In this document: positions 15,323-23,507 of the stretch, one piece after another
Numbering within the stretch: position 1 is the first letter of the stretch
Layout of the letters: each line of letters opens with the position of its first letter
Assembly (NCBI GenBank): GCA_052390415.1
Contig: JBQTGY010000155.1
Location: 1 to 35,763, forward strand
DNA from: JANNWF01 sp052390415
GTDB lineage: Bacteria; Pseudomonadota; Gammaproteobacteria; Xanthomonadales; Xanthomonadaceae
DNA: 35,763 nt
Reading direction: 5' to 3'
Position numbers and translations under genes: made by a program
Notes under the pieces: generated by a model
Told to the model about the DNA's origin: nothing
The model's input: the letters and a program-made list of their open reading frames with translations, nothing else
The model's database searches: none

Positions 15323-16567
15323 TCAGCGCGACGGCTCTGCCGCCCCGTCGCGCGCCGCGATCATCGGCACCCAAAGCGCCAGCAAGAAAAACAACAACCC
15401 ACCCCAGGCGCTCGAATAAAAGGCGTAGTGGGTGTTGATGGGAAACAGCATCGCCAACAAAGCCAGACTGACGGCGGCGGTGGCTTCGCTGTTTGCGGGG
15501 GGGGCTTCTCGCCATAGGCGGCAGGCCATAAGGCCTGCCCAGATCCAGCACAAGAGGCCGATGGCGCCGGTCTCGGACGCCACTTCGAGCAGCCATTGGT
15601 GAGCATGAAATGCGCCGGCGTCGCCGTCGAATCGCAGCCATGGATCGTCGGCTTGCGCGTGCGCGGCATAGGCATCGCGAAAGCTACGCACGCCGACGCC
15701 GTTGATCGGTTGCTCGCGGAACATGGTGAGGGCGGTTTGCCAGATCGGCAGGCGGCCCGACAAGGCGTGATCGACGCCCTCGATGCCTTGCACGGCGCTG
15801 CTGCTGCGATCGATGCGTGCTTTAAACGTCGCTGATGCGTGATACGCCAGCACTACCAGCGCGCCAGCGATGCCGAACGTCGCGGCTAGCGCCAGCCACG
15901 CCTTGCGACCGCCGCCGAAGTTTCGCCAGACCAGCAGCAACAGGACCAACGCGAAACTCCACCACGCCGCACGCGCGCCGGCCAGCAATACGATCAGCAA
16001 TACCAGCACACTCGCCAGCACGCCCCAGCCACGATGCCGTGCGAACGCCGGCAGCAACAAGAACGGCGACAGCAGCGCCAGCGCGCCGCCGAGTTTGAGA
16101 TCGTCGGCTCCGAACACGCCGCTCAAGCGATCGGCGCTGGCCGGCCCGCCGAGACTCCAGCCGGTTGCGACCTGGATCAGCGCGTCCGCCAGCCAGAGGG
16201 CGACGATCCAGGCGCAGCCTTGCCGCGCCAATCGCTGCGCCGCCGGCGTCCGCAGCGCGACGCAGGCGAACCAGAGCATCGGCAAGTAGCGCAGGTCCAA
16301 GGCCACTTCCTTCCATGCCCGCGAGGTATTGACCGCATCGAAGGCGGAAGCAAATTCCGGCAGCCAATAGGCAGCGAACAACAGGATCGACCAACGCATT
16401 GGCTCGCCGCGCCAATCCAGTTGCCCGCGCAGGCCAGCAACCACGCCTGCGACCGCGCACAGCAGGATCGCCACCTCGGCGCTGCGTCCGAATGGCAATA
16501 GGGCGAGGCAAGCCAACAGCAGCATGACGGCGGCTGTCTGCCTGCGGCTCAAGCTTGGCGCGCTCAT
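15323..16567 (-). CDS. O-antigen ligase/polymerase family membrane protein
   Basis: 414 aa from the ATG at 16567 (MSAPSLSRRQ); a GTG at 16591 overlapping the glycosyltransferase stop is an alternative. The protein is almost entirely transmembrane (ten or more hydrophobic segments). The large periplasmic loop carries LSGRLPIWQTALTMFREQPI and NGVGVRSFRDAYA, the Wzy_C signature (R-x-x-I-W-x-x-A-x-x-M-x-x-x-x-P-x-x-G-x-G) and a following H-A-H-Q-W-L-L-E with the expected His. WaaL-type enzymes join undecaprenyl-linked O-antigen to lipid A core; Wzy and PglL-type glycan ligases share the domain, so the exact reaction is unresolved. It is immediately downstream of a glycosyltransferase gene, supporting surface polysaccharide work. 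Confidence 0.88.
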   Translation of the reverse strand: MSAPSLSRRQTAAVMLLLACLALLPFGRSAEVAILLCAVAGVVAGLRGQLDWRGEPMRWSILLFAAYWLPEFASAFDAVNTSRAWKEVALDLRYLPMLWFACVALRTPAAQRLARQGCAWIVALWLADALIQVATGWSLGGPASADRLSGVFGADDLKLGGALALLSPFLLLPAFARHRGWGVLASVLVLLIVLLAGARAAWWSFALVLLLLVWRNFGGGRKAWLALAATFGIAGALVVLAYHASATFKARIDRSSSAVQGIEGVDHALSGRLPIWQTALTMFREQPINGVGVRSFRDAYAAHAQADDPWLRFDGDAGAFHAHQWLLEVASETGAIGLLCWIWAGLMACRLWREAPPANSEATAAVSLALLAMLFPINTHYAFYSSAWGGLLFFLLALWVPMIAARDGAAEPSR

Positions 16568-16583
16568 CGCATCAGTCGCCACA

Positions 16584-17693
16584 TCAGTCACCCGCCACCT
16601 CGCGATACAGCGCCAACGTCGCCTCCTGCATGTCGGCAAGTCGCGGCAAGGACTGCGCGGGCAATGGCAGCTCCAATGCCAACACGCGCTGCGCCGCTGT
16701 CAGCAGGTCGCGTCCACTGCCAAGCGCCACTTTGCCCGCCGGAAAATACTGATTTAGCAATTCGCCGACGCCGCCGTGGGCATAGCCGAGCACGGGCCGA
16801 CCCAGACTCAGGGCTTCAATCACGGTGCGCCCGAAGGCCTCGGGTTTGCGCGACAACTGCAGGATCAATGCCGAGCAAGCCATGACCTCGCGCACGTCCG
16901 CACGCGGTGGGCTGAAGACCACGGCCTGACTGACACCGAACGCACTGGCCTGAGTCGCAAGTTCGGCCACGTAGGCTTCGCGACCTGGCTCGACGACGCC
17001 CAGCAGCAGCAGTCGCGCATCGACGCCGGCATCGCGCAGGCGGGCGAGCAGATCAATCGCATCCGCGTGACCTTTCAGGCGCGTGCCGCGTGCGGGCAAG
17101 GTCAGCAGCACGCCGCCCACCAGCGCTGGGAACTCTCTCTCGAACGCTTGTTGCCACGCCTCTGTGGGCACAAATCCATGCGCGAACCGCTGCGCATCGA
17201 TGCCGCGCGGAATCACCTGAACCTTGTTTGCATCCATCGCTGGATAGTGCTTGCGCAGGTAGTCGCGCACCGTGGCCGATACCGCGATCACGCGCTCGCC
17301 GCGGGTGAGGATGGCGCTGTAGCGGCCTACCGAATTGAGGCCGTGCACGCTGGTGATGAAGTGCGGTCGATTGGTCATTCGATACAGCGCGAACCTTGCC
17401 AGCCACGCCGGTAGCCGCGAGCGCGCATGCACGATGTCGGGGCGCAGTGATTGAATCAGTCGGCGCAACTCGCGAACACGGGCGAGTGTGCGCAGTGACT
17501 TCTTGCCGATATCGAGGGTGATGTGCTCGCTGCCCGCCGCCTCCAACTCAGCGGCAAGGCGGCCACCGGCTGAAATGACGATGGAACGATGACCCGCCGC
17601 GACCAGCGCCGCGGCGATCTCCAGGGTGCTGCGTTCGACACCGCCCGACTGCATCGCGGGCAGCAGTTGCACGACGGTGAGCGGGCGCGCCAC
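16584..17693 (-). CDS. Glycosyltransferase family 4 (GT-B) protein
   Basis: 369 aa. The N-terminal acceptor domain begins VVQLLPAMQSGGVERSTLEI, with the G-G-V-E-R loop typical of GT4 enzymes. D-I-V-H-A-R-S-R and F-I-T-S-V-H-G follow. VQVIPRGIDAQRF introduces the C-terminal donor domain. The late part contains S-x-x-x-E-A-F-G-R-T-V-I-E-A (KPEAFGRTVIEALSLGRPVL), the E-x7-E motif that binds the nucleotide sugar. It probably transfers a sugar from a nucleotide donor during LPS core or O-antigen assembly at the cytoplasmic face of the membrane. Its stop lies a few bases from the O-antigen ligase start, indicating one transcript. Confidence 0.92.
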   Translation of the reverse strand: MARPLTVVQLLPAMQSGGVERSTLEIAAALVAAGHRSIVISAGGRLAAELEAAGSEHITLDIGKKSLRTLARVRELRRLIQSLRPDIVHARSRLPAWLARFALYRMTNRPHFITSVHGLNSVGRYSAILTRGERVIAVSATVRDYLRKHYPAMDANKVQVIPRGIDAQRFAHGFVPTEAWQQAFEREFPALVGGVLLTLPARGTRLKGHADAIDLLARLRDAGVDARLLLLGVVEPGREAYVAELATQASAFGVSQAVVFSPPRADVREVMACSALILQLSRKPEAFGRTVIEALSLGRPVLGYAHGGVGELLNQYFPAGKVALGSGRDLLTAAQRVLALELPLPAQSLPRLADMQEATLALYREVAGD

Positions 17694-17755
17694 GCGTTAT
17701 TCGTCCAACGTCATTCGGTGTAAACCCGTGGCTTCGTCAGCGACGCGGCCAACGA

Positions 17756-17944
17756 CTAGGGTTGCAGCACGTAGCTCGCACCACAGTAAGGACAACTGGC
17801 CCGACCTGTCGCCTCGATAGGCAAATACACCTTGGGGTGCATGTTCCACACCGCCGCTCCCGGCATTGGACACGAAAGCGGCAGATCGGCCTTCGCCACG
17901 TGAATGGGCGCGGGCTGGCTGCGGGCGGGCGTTGAAGTGCTCAT
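17756..17944 (-). CDS. Zinc-finger (zf-CHCC) small protein
   Basis: 62 aa. The conserved part LSCPMPGAAVWNMHPKVYLP then CPYCGASYVL supplies the ligands C25, H36, C51 and C54 of the CHCC zinc finger (also found in the NDUFS6 subunit of complex I). Bacterial members are stand-alone proteins of about 60-75 aa, usually of unknown role and often beside LPS or glycosyltransferase genes, as here. The N-terminal 18 residues are polar and poorly conserved. The start is 188 bp upstream of its stop, with the glycosyltransferase beginning 62 bp further on the same strand. Confidence 0.88.
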   Translation of the reverse strand: MSTSTPARSQPAPIHVAKADLPLSCPMPGAAVWNMHPKVYLPIEATGRASCPYCGASYVLQP

Positions 17945-18019
17945 GGTCGACTCACGGGACGGCGATTCGGTAGCGGCCGGGCGGCGAGTTTACACCCGCC
18001 GCCGGCTGCTTCGGTTCGC

Positions 18020-18604
18020 TCAGCCCGCTGGTGGGGCCTTGATATTGGCTTCCACCGTGATCGAGATGCCGACCGCCTCGCTGACTGCCGGCGCGTACTT
18101 GCCGACGCCGAAATCACTGCGATTGAGGCTGCTGCTGGCATCAAAGCCGATGGCTGCGGTCTTGCGCATCGGGTGCTCGCCCTGCGCGTTGAGTTTCACG
18201 TCGAGGGTGACCGGCTTGGTCACGCCATGCAGGCTGAAATCGCCGGTGACCTTCAACTTGCCTTCGCCGGCAGCTTCGACCTTGGTGCTGACGAAGGTCG
18301 CGTTGGGAAACTTGGCAACATCAAAAAAGTCCTCAGCGTAGAGATGCTGATCCATCTTCTCGACACCGGTATGAATCTGGCCGACCGGAATGGTCGCGCT
18401 CACCTTGGAATTGGCCGGCGCGGCGGCGTCGTACACCAGCTCGCCTTCGATGTTGCCAATCAGACCGACGATGTTGGAAAAGCCCAGATGGTTGTAGGTG
18501 AAGCGGACCTGCGAATGGGCAGGGTCGATGGTGTAGGTATCAGCGGCGATGGCAGGAGCAGTGAACACGCCGAGACCGGCCAGCAGAACAAGGGAAGCAC
18601 GCAT
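18020..18604 (-). CDS. YceI-family periplasmic lipid-binding protein
   Basis: 194 aa. Residues 1-20 are a signal peptide ending A-I-A-A. The mature protein begins DTYTIDPAHSQVRFTYNHLG, the signature opening of YceI lipocalin-like proteins (Y-x-I-D-x-x-H-S-x-x-x-F). It continues with HLYAEDFFDVAKFPNATF, again diagnostic, and GDFSLHGVTKPVTLDV. The family binds polyisoprenoid or other amphiphilic lipids in a beta-barrel pocket; Escherichia coli YceI is induced by osmotic stress. It appears monocistronic, with 75 bp separating it from the zinc-finger gene downstream. Confidence 0.94.
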   Translation of the reverse strand: MRASLVLLAGLGVFTAPAIAADTYTIDPAHSQVRFTYNHLGFSNIVGLIGNIEGELVYDAAAPANSKVSATIPVGQIHTGVEKMDQHLYAEDFFDVAKFPNATFVSTKVEAAGEGKLKVTGDFSLHGVTKPVTLDVKLNAQGEHPMRKTAAIGFDASSSLNRSDFGVGKYAPAVSEAVGISITVEANIKAPPAG

Positions 18605-18730
18605 TGCAGAAGACTCCGATTGAGTGGAAAGCAGCAGACGTAAACGCGAAGGGATTAGTTCAATCCGACCAGTGATCGGGTCAGTTCAATTTTTCATATG
18701 GCTGGCATTGAGCCTCAGCTCGGGCCTCAG

Positions 18731-18776
18731 CTCGTCAGTCACTGGATTCCCGCCAGAAGCACGCGGGAATGACGAG
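18731..18776. repeat. REP-like palindrome
   Basis: ATTCCCGC (18746-18753) and GCGGGAAT (18763-18770) form a hairpin, flanked by a second pairing CTCGTC (18731-18736) with GACGAG (18771-18776). The CTGGATTCCCGCC...CGGGAATGACG pattern is a well-known type of repetitive extragenic palindrome in proteobacteria. It lies between the YceI and nitroreductase genes. In 18605-18872 I see only this element and the tandem repeat described next. Confidence 0.65.
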
Positions 18777-18813
18777 CTTGAGCAGCCGATGCGAACGGGC
18801 GATTCGAGCGGCA

Positions 18814-18878
18814 GATTGAATCGACTGATTGAATCGACAGATTGGATCGGCTCATGGGATCGACTCATTGGATCACGC
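18814..18878. repeat. 13-bp tandem repeat, five degenerate copies
   Basis: Units at 18814 (GATTGAATCGACT), 18827 (GATTGAATCGACA), 18840 (GATTGGATCGGCT), 18853 (CATGGGATCGACT) and 18866 (CATTGGATCACGC) share the core ATTGxATCGxC. The last copy runs over the stop codon (18873-18875) of the minus-strand nitroreductase gene. Confidence 0.75.
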
Positions 18879-19466
18879 AATCCGACACGCCTCATCAAAA
18901 CTCAGCCGTGGGTTGCGGGGATGCAGCGTTGAGCGCTCGCCGTAACCCAGATTGACCAGGAAGTTGCTGCGCACCGCGGTGCCGGCAAAAAACGCGGCAT
19001 CGATCTTGGCCGCATCGAAGCCCGACATCGGCCCGCAATCCAGACCCAATGCGCGCGCGGCGATCATCAGGTAGGCGCCCTGCAAACTGGCGTTGCGAAA
19101 AGCGGTCGCCTGCGTCAGCGCCGGATTGCCTTCAAACCAACTGCGTGCGTCGGCTTGTGGAAACAGCACGGGCAGCTTTTCGGCAAATGCCATGTCCATG
19201 CCAATGATGGCGGTGACCGGCGCGGCCATGCTCTGTTCGACATTGCCGGGATCCAGCCCTTCGGCGAGATCGGCCTTGGCCGCTGGAGTGACCACGAAAA
19301 CGATTCGCGCAGGCGAGCAGTTGGCACTGGTCGGACCCATTCGCGCCAGATCCCACACTTGCTGCAATAGGGCCGGTGCGACTGGCTTGGACTGCCAGGC
19401 CTTGGATGAGCCACGAAAGGTTCGCGCGTTGCGAAAGATCAAATCGAGTGCGCTGTCGTCGAGCAT
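18873..19466 (-). CDS. Nitroreductase family protein, RutE/malonic semialdehyde reductase-like
   Basis: 197 aa from the ATG at 19466 (MLDDSALDLIF); the frame is open to 20027, but the extra sequence is antisense to the ELM1 gene. The length equals that of E. coli RutE (196 aa). FRNARTFRGSS is the FMN-binding opening, ARMGPTSANCSPARIVFV the next conserved block, and RALGLDCGPMSGFDAAKID the family's C-terminal motif. Members use FMN and NAD(P)H to reduce small aldehydes or enones; RutE itself reduces malonic semialdehyde in pyrimidine breakdown. No other rut gene is nearby, so the physiological substrate is uncertain. Confidence 0.88.
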   Translation of the reverse strand: MLDDSALDLIFRNARTFRGSSKAWQSKPVAPALLQQVWDLARMGPTSANCSPARIVFVVTPAAKADLAEGLDPGNVEQSMAAPVTAIIGMDMAFAEKLPVLFPQADARSWFEGNPALTQATAFRNASLQGAYLMIAARALGLDCGPMSGFDAAKIDAAFFAGTAVRSNFLVNLGYGERSTLHPRNPRLSFDEACRIA

Positions 19467-19634
19467 GGCCGAGCTCCGCTGGTGTGAGTGCGCAGGATAG
19501 CCCGTGTGACATTCCTGCGGTGTGACCCTTGCTCGGGCAAGCATGCAGAATCGTGAAGGCCGAGCTCGGCAGCCGGCACCAAAACTCGCGTGGGATACTG
19601 GGCACATGTGCCGCCTTGCCTTCAAATCGCTTCG

Positions 19635-20606
19635 ATGAGCGCGCCGCGCGTGTGGGTGATCACGGATGGCGTGGCCGGCAATGTGCGTCAAGCGATGGCC
19701 TTGGCACCCTGCCTTGGCGAAGTCACCAAAACGCTCGCACTCACCCTCGCGGCTCCGTGGCGCTGGCTGGCGCCGCGACAGTTGCCATTGACTCGGTCGG
19801 CCTTCGGGGCGGAGTTTTCGGCGGCACTGGGGACAGGCAAGCCCGATATCGTTGTCGGATGCGGCCGCAAGGCAGCGTTGGCGACGCGCTTTTTGCGCCA
19901 GCACGGCGTGCGCAGCGTGCAGATCCTCGCGCCGCGAATTTCCACCCGTCATTGGGACGTGGTGGTGACGCCCGCGCACGATGGCATCAGTGGCAACAAC
20001 GTCATTCAGACGCTGGGTAGCCTGCATCCGATCGACTCGGCATGGCTGGAACGTGCCCGTCGCGAGTGGTCACAGTTGGGCGAGCTGCCGAACCCACGCA
20101 CGGTCGTGTTGCTGGGCGGGCCGACCAAGGACGTACCGCTTGCTGAAGCGGATTGGCAGGAACTGGTTGCCACCTTGCGCAGCTGGAAGACGCGCGACGG
20201 CGGCAGCCTGTTGCTCAGCAGTTCTCGACGCACGCCCGATTGGTTGCGCCAAGCCGCCCGCCGCGAGCTCGCCGACCTGTTTGATGTGCAATGGCATGAC
20301 GTAATGGACGGCGCAAATCCATACGCCGGCCTGTTGGGCTGGGCCGACCGCTTGGTTGTCAGCGCCGATTCGGTAAACCTGTTGAGCGAGGCATGCGCCA
20401 CCCACGTGCCCGTCTTCGTGCGGCTGCCGGCGCAAGCAAGCGGGCGCATCGCAGCGTTTCACCAAGGGCTGATCGAGCGCGGTCGGATCACGACAATGCA
20501 TGATCTTGCAGCGAGCGGTCCTGCTGGAGCGGTGCCAGTGCAGGAACTGGCCGAAATAGTAGCGGCAGTTCGCAACCGGCTGTATCAACTAGCGCTACCC
20601 AAGTAA
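19635..20606 (+). CDS. ELM1/GtrOC1-family putative nucleoside-diphosphate-sugar epimerase-like protein
   Basis: 323 aa from the ATG at 19635; earlier in-frame codons add residues unlike the family. It begins RVWVITDGVAGNVRQAMALA, the typical start of bacterial homologues of Arabidopsis ELM1 (mitochondrial fission protein). Other family blocks are DIVVGCGRKAAL, VQILAPRISTRHWDVVV, P-x-H-D-G-I-S-G-x-N-V, VVLLGGPTKDV, and a late S-A-D-S-V-N-L-L-S-E-A motif. The fold resembles GT-B glycosyltransferases; the S-A-D-S-x-x-x-x-S-E-A segment is where nucleotide sugars bind in such enzymes. Biochemical function in bacteria is not established; a role in envelope polysaccharide synthesis is my inference. 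It is divergent from the nitroreductase gene. Confidence 0.82.
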   Translation: MSAPRVWVITDGVAGNVRQAMALAPCLGEVTKTLALTLAAPWRWLAPRQLPLTRSAFGAEFSAALGTGKPDIVVGCGRKAALATRFLRQHGVRSVQILAPRISTRHWDVVVTPAHDGISGNNVIQTLGSLHPIDSAWLERARREWSQLGELPNPRTVVLLGGPTKDVPLAEADWQELVATLRSWKTRDGGSLLLSSSRRTPDWLRQAARRELADLFDVQWHDVMDGANPYAGLLGWADRLVVSADSVNLLSEACATHVPVFVRLPAQASGRIAAFHQGLIERGRITTMHDLAASGPAGAVPVQELAEIVAAVRNRLYQLALPK

Positions 20607-20669
20607 TCCAGAGCCTTCGCGCATGACGTAGCCGTTATGCTTGTGAAGACGATGCAAAAGGGAAACGTG

Positions 20670-23507
20670 ATGGCTTGGTTGTTGGGGTTTATTGGGGCAA
20701 TTGTCGGACTCACGGTAGGCAATATCGACGAAGCCTTCCTGGGTCTCTGCGCCGGCGCCTTGTTTGGCTGGCAAGCCGCCCGAATCAGTGAGCTTCGACA
20801 ACGACTGAATGGGCTGGAAGCGAAAGGCCAGACGGAGCAGGCCACGTTGGCGGCGCACACTGCCTTGAAGGACCCTGTGCCGCCTGGCCGCGCCCAGCCA
20901 GCGTCACCCCCGCCCGAGGCCAGCCGGAGCGGCTGGGCAGACGAACGCGGATACGTTGAGCCACCCATGAGTGGCCGGGCCGTATTCGCGTTGCCCGATG
21001 ACGAACCGCCCGCGAGCAGTGCGTCTGCCGAAGCGGTGTCCAACGCCGCTGCGGGTGCGACTGTCGCCAGCACGACGGAATTCTCCTCGCCAGCCGCAGC
21101 AGAGCATCCGGAGCGACCCGACACCCCACGTCAGCCGCCGCCGATTCCGCGACCTGCCCATGCGCGGGCGGCGACAGTCGATGACAGACCCGACCTCGCC
21201 GACCGTATCGGCAGCATCCTGCGCAGCTGGTTTTTCGAGGGCAATGTCCCGGTCAAGCTGGGCGTGCTGCTGCTGTTCCTCGGCCTCGCGGCGGCGATGC
21301 GTTACGCCGTTGAACAGGGACTGATCAGTTTTCCGATTGAACTGCGTTTGGCTGCGATTGCCGGCCTTGGGGTGGCGGGCCTGATCTGGGGCTGGCGCAA
21401 TCGACTGCTGCGCCCCGAGTTCGGATTGGCCCTGCAGGGCGGCGGCATCGGCGTTTTGCTGCTGACCACGTTTGCGTCGTTCCGCTTGTACGGATTACTG
21501 GAACCCGGTGCCGCGTTTGGTCTGGTGGTCGTGCTGGTGCTTGGCGCGGCGGTACTTGCCGTGCTCCAGAACGCCGTCTCATTGGCCGTGCTGGGATTCA
21601 TCGGCGGCTATCTGGGACCCGTATTGATCTCTACCGGAAGTGGCAATCACGTCGCTCTGTTCAGCTATTACGCGGTGCTCAACGCAGCGGTGTTCGCGAT
21701 TGCCTGGATACGGCCATGGCGAGCACTGAATCTGGTCGGCTTCGGCTTCACTTTCGCGGTTGGCACGGTGTGGGGTGCTCGCTATTACAGGCCTGAATTG
21801 TTCGCGACCGTCGAGCCCTTCCTCATCCTGTTTTTCCTGTTCTATGTCGCCATTGCCGTGCTCTATGCGCTGCGAGGTGCCGACTCGCGGCGCGCCGTGG
21901 TCGATGGCACCTTGGTTTTTGGCACACCTTTGCTGGTGTTTCCCTTGCAAGCGGCGTTGCTGGCGGATGATTCGATGGCGCTCGCTTACAGCGCACTGGC
22001 GATGGCCGGCCTGTACGCGAGTCTTGCCTGGTGGCTGCTGCGAAGTGGACGCGCAACCTTGTTGGGACAGTCGTTCGCCGCGTTGGCGCTTGGGTTCGCC
22101 ACGTTGGCGGTGCCGCTGGCCTTGTCGGCACGTTGGACTTCGGCCAGTTGGGCGGTAGAGGGAGCAGCGCTGATCTGGCTCGGCCTGCGCCAACAGCGGC
22201 AGCTGCCACAGTTTGCCGGCTGGGCCTTGCAGCTACTCGCGCTGCTGGCTTACTTCCACGGCTTGATCGAACAGAACTGGGAGCCGCTGCCGGGCGAGAT
22301 GTTGCTACTCAATGGCCACGCGCTGAGCGTGTTGTTGATGGCCCTGTCAGCATTTTTTGTGAGCTGGCTGTACGAACGCGAGGGCGGCGGCCGCATCAGT
22401 ATCTGGCCGCCGTTCCTGCTCGGCGTGTTCTGGTGGTGCATCGCGGGCTTGCGTGAGTTGGTCGAGATGTTGCCGGACATCGAACCCAGCCTCGCACTGA
22501 CCGCGTTCGCCGCGCTCACTGCGGCACTGGCCGGATTGCTGCGCGGCGTCGTGTGGTGGCCACGACTTGGCTGGATCGTGGTGGCCTCCGCCTGCCTCGG
22601 GCTACCGCTGGTGCTTGGCACCGAGGTCGACATTGGCGCATTGAGTACGCTCACCGAACACGGCTATTGGCTGGGCTGGTTCGCGGCGGTGGCATTTGCA
22701 CTTTTCAGACTGCGTGAGCCACTTCAACGTGGCACCTCGATTGCACACGTGTCGATGTTGGCGACTGCCGCATTGCTGTATGGCCTGGTGATGCGCGATT
22801 GGGCCTCGCGCTCGGCACTGGACGATGGCTGGTTGTTCGTTGCCACGCTTGTACCCCTGTTGCTGCTGATGCTGGCGACTTGGCGGCTGCCACGGCTGGC
22901 GGCTTGGCCACTGGCGCACGAATTCGCGTTGTATCGGTCGCGTTGGTTTGCTCCTGCTGGATTGGTGCTCGCCTTGGCGTGGGTGGCGGCGCTAGCCGAG
23001 CGTGGCGGCAGTTCGCCCTTGCCCTTCCTGCCCTTGCTCAATCCCATCGAGCTGTTCCAGTTGTGCGTGTTGCTGGTGGCGGTGTTGCTTGCACGCCGCG
23101 TGGGCTCGCGCGATGGCCTGGCCATTCTCGCCGGGGTCGGTTTGGGGTTCGTTACGTTTGCTGCTCTGCGTGCCGTGCACCACTGGCACGGCGCGCCGTG
23201 GTCAGCGGGAATTCTGGACGACCGAGTCGCGCAAGCTACGCTCACGGTGGTCTGGAGTCTCGCTGGCGTGGCGGCGTGGATCATCGGCTCGCGCCGCCGC
23301 CACTGGGGCGTATGGGCGGCGGGCGCCGGCTTGATGGGCATCGTGCTGCTGAAGCTGATGTTGGTCGACCGCCGCTATTTCGGCGACCTGGCCGGCATTG
23401 TCTCGTTCATGGCGGTGGGCGGACTGCTCGTGTTGGTCGGTCGCATCGCACCTACGCCACCGCGAAGTGGTGCGGCCAATCAAGCAACTTCGAGTGACGC
23501 ACCATGA
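20670..23507 (+). CDS. DUF2339 polytopic membrane protein
   Basis: 945 aa from the ATG at 20670, chosen because AAGGGA lies 6-12 nt before it; an ATG at 20637 would add 11 residues. Residues 1-35 form a membrane hairpin, followed by a coiled coil (A-R-I-S-E-L-R-Q-R-L-N-G-L-E) and a long Pro/Ala/Ser-rich linker. WFFEGNVPVKLGVLLLFLGLAAAMRYA (given here as a family hallmark) opens the DUF2339 domain, which has more than 20 predicted membrane segments up to the C-terminus. The family is described only as a predicted membrane protein. It overlaps the DUF3999 gene by ATGA, and the two families are repeatedly found together, suggesting one complex. Confidence 0.9.
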   Translation: MAWLLGFIGAIVGLTVGNIDEAFLGLCAGALFGWQAARISELRQRLNGLEAKGQTEQATLAAHTALKDPVPPGRAQPASPPPEASRSGWADERGYVEPPMSGRAVFALPDDEPPASSASAEAVSNAAAGATVASTTEFSSPAAAEHPERPDTPRQPPPIPRPAHARAATVDDRPDLADRIGSILRSWFFEGNVPVKLGVLLLFLGLAAAMRYAVEQGLISFPIELRLAAIAGLGVAGLIWGWRNRLLRPEFGLALQGGGIGVLLLTTFASFRLYGLLEPGAAFGLVVVLVLGAAVLAVLQNAVSLAVLGFIGGYLGPVLISTGSGNHVALFSYYAVLNAAVFAIAWIRPWRALNLVGFGFTFAVGTVWGARYYRPELFATVEPFLILFFLFYVAIAVLYALRGADSRRAVVDGTLVFGTPLLVFPLQAALLADDSMALAYSALAMAGLYASLAWWLLRSGRATLLGQSFAALALGFATLAVPLALSARWTSASWAVEGAALIWLGLRQQRQLPQFAGWALQLLALLAYFHGLIEQNWEPLPGEMLLLNGHALSVLLMALSAFFVSWLYEREGGGRISIWPPFLLGVFWWCIAGLRELVEMLPDIEPSLALTAFAALTAALAGLLRGVVWWPRLGWIVVASACLGLPLVLGTEVDIGALSTLTEHGYWLGWFAAVAFALFRLREPLQRGTSIAHVSMLATAALLYGLVMRDWASRSALDDGWLFVATLVPLLLLMLATWRLPRLAAWPLAHEFALYRSRWFAPAGLVLALAWVAALAERGGSSPLPFLPLLNPIELFQLCVLLVAVLLARRVGSRDGLAILAGVGLGFVTFAALRAVHHWHGAPWSAGILDDRVAQATLTVVWSLAGVAAWIIGSRRRHWGVWAAGAGLMGIVLLKLMLVDRRYFGDLAGIVSFMAVGGLLVLVGRIAPTPPRSGAANQATSSDAP

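Noticed and set aside
14979..15641. 220-codon minus-strand open frame overlapping the O-antigen ligase end
   Set aside because: Very Arg-rich and out of frame with both the ligase and the reconstructed gene relic; no domain recognised.
19467..20027. N-terminal extension of the nitroreductase frame
   Set aside because: It lies antisense to the ELM1 gene; the ATG at 19466 gives the family's normal length and N-terminus.
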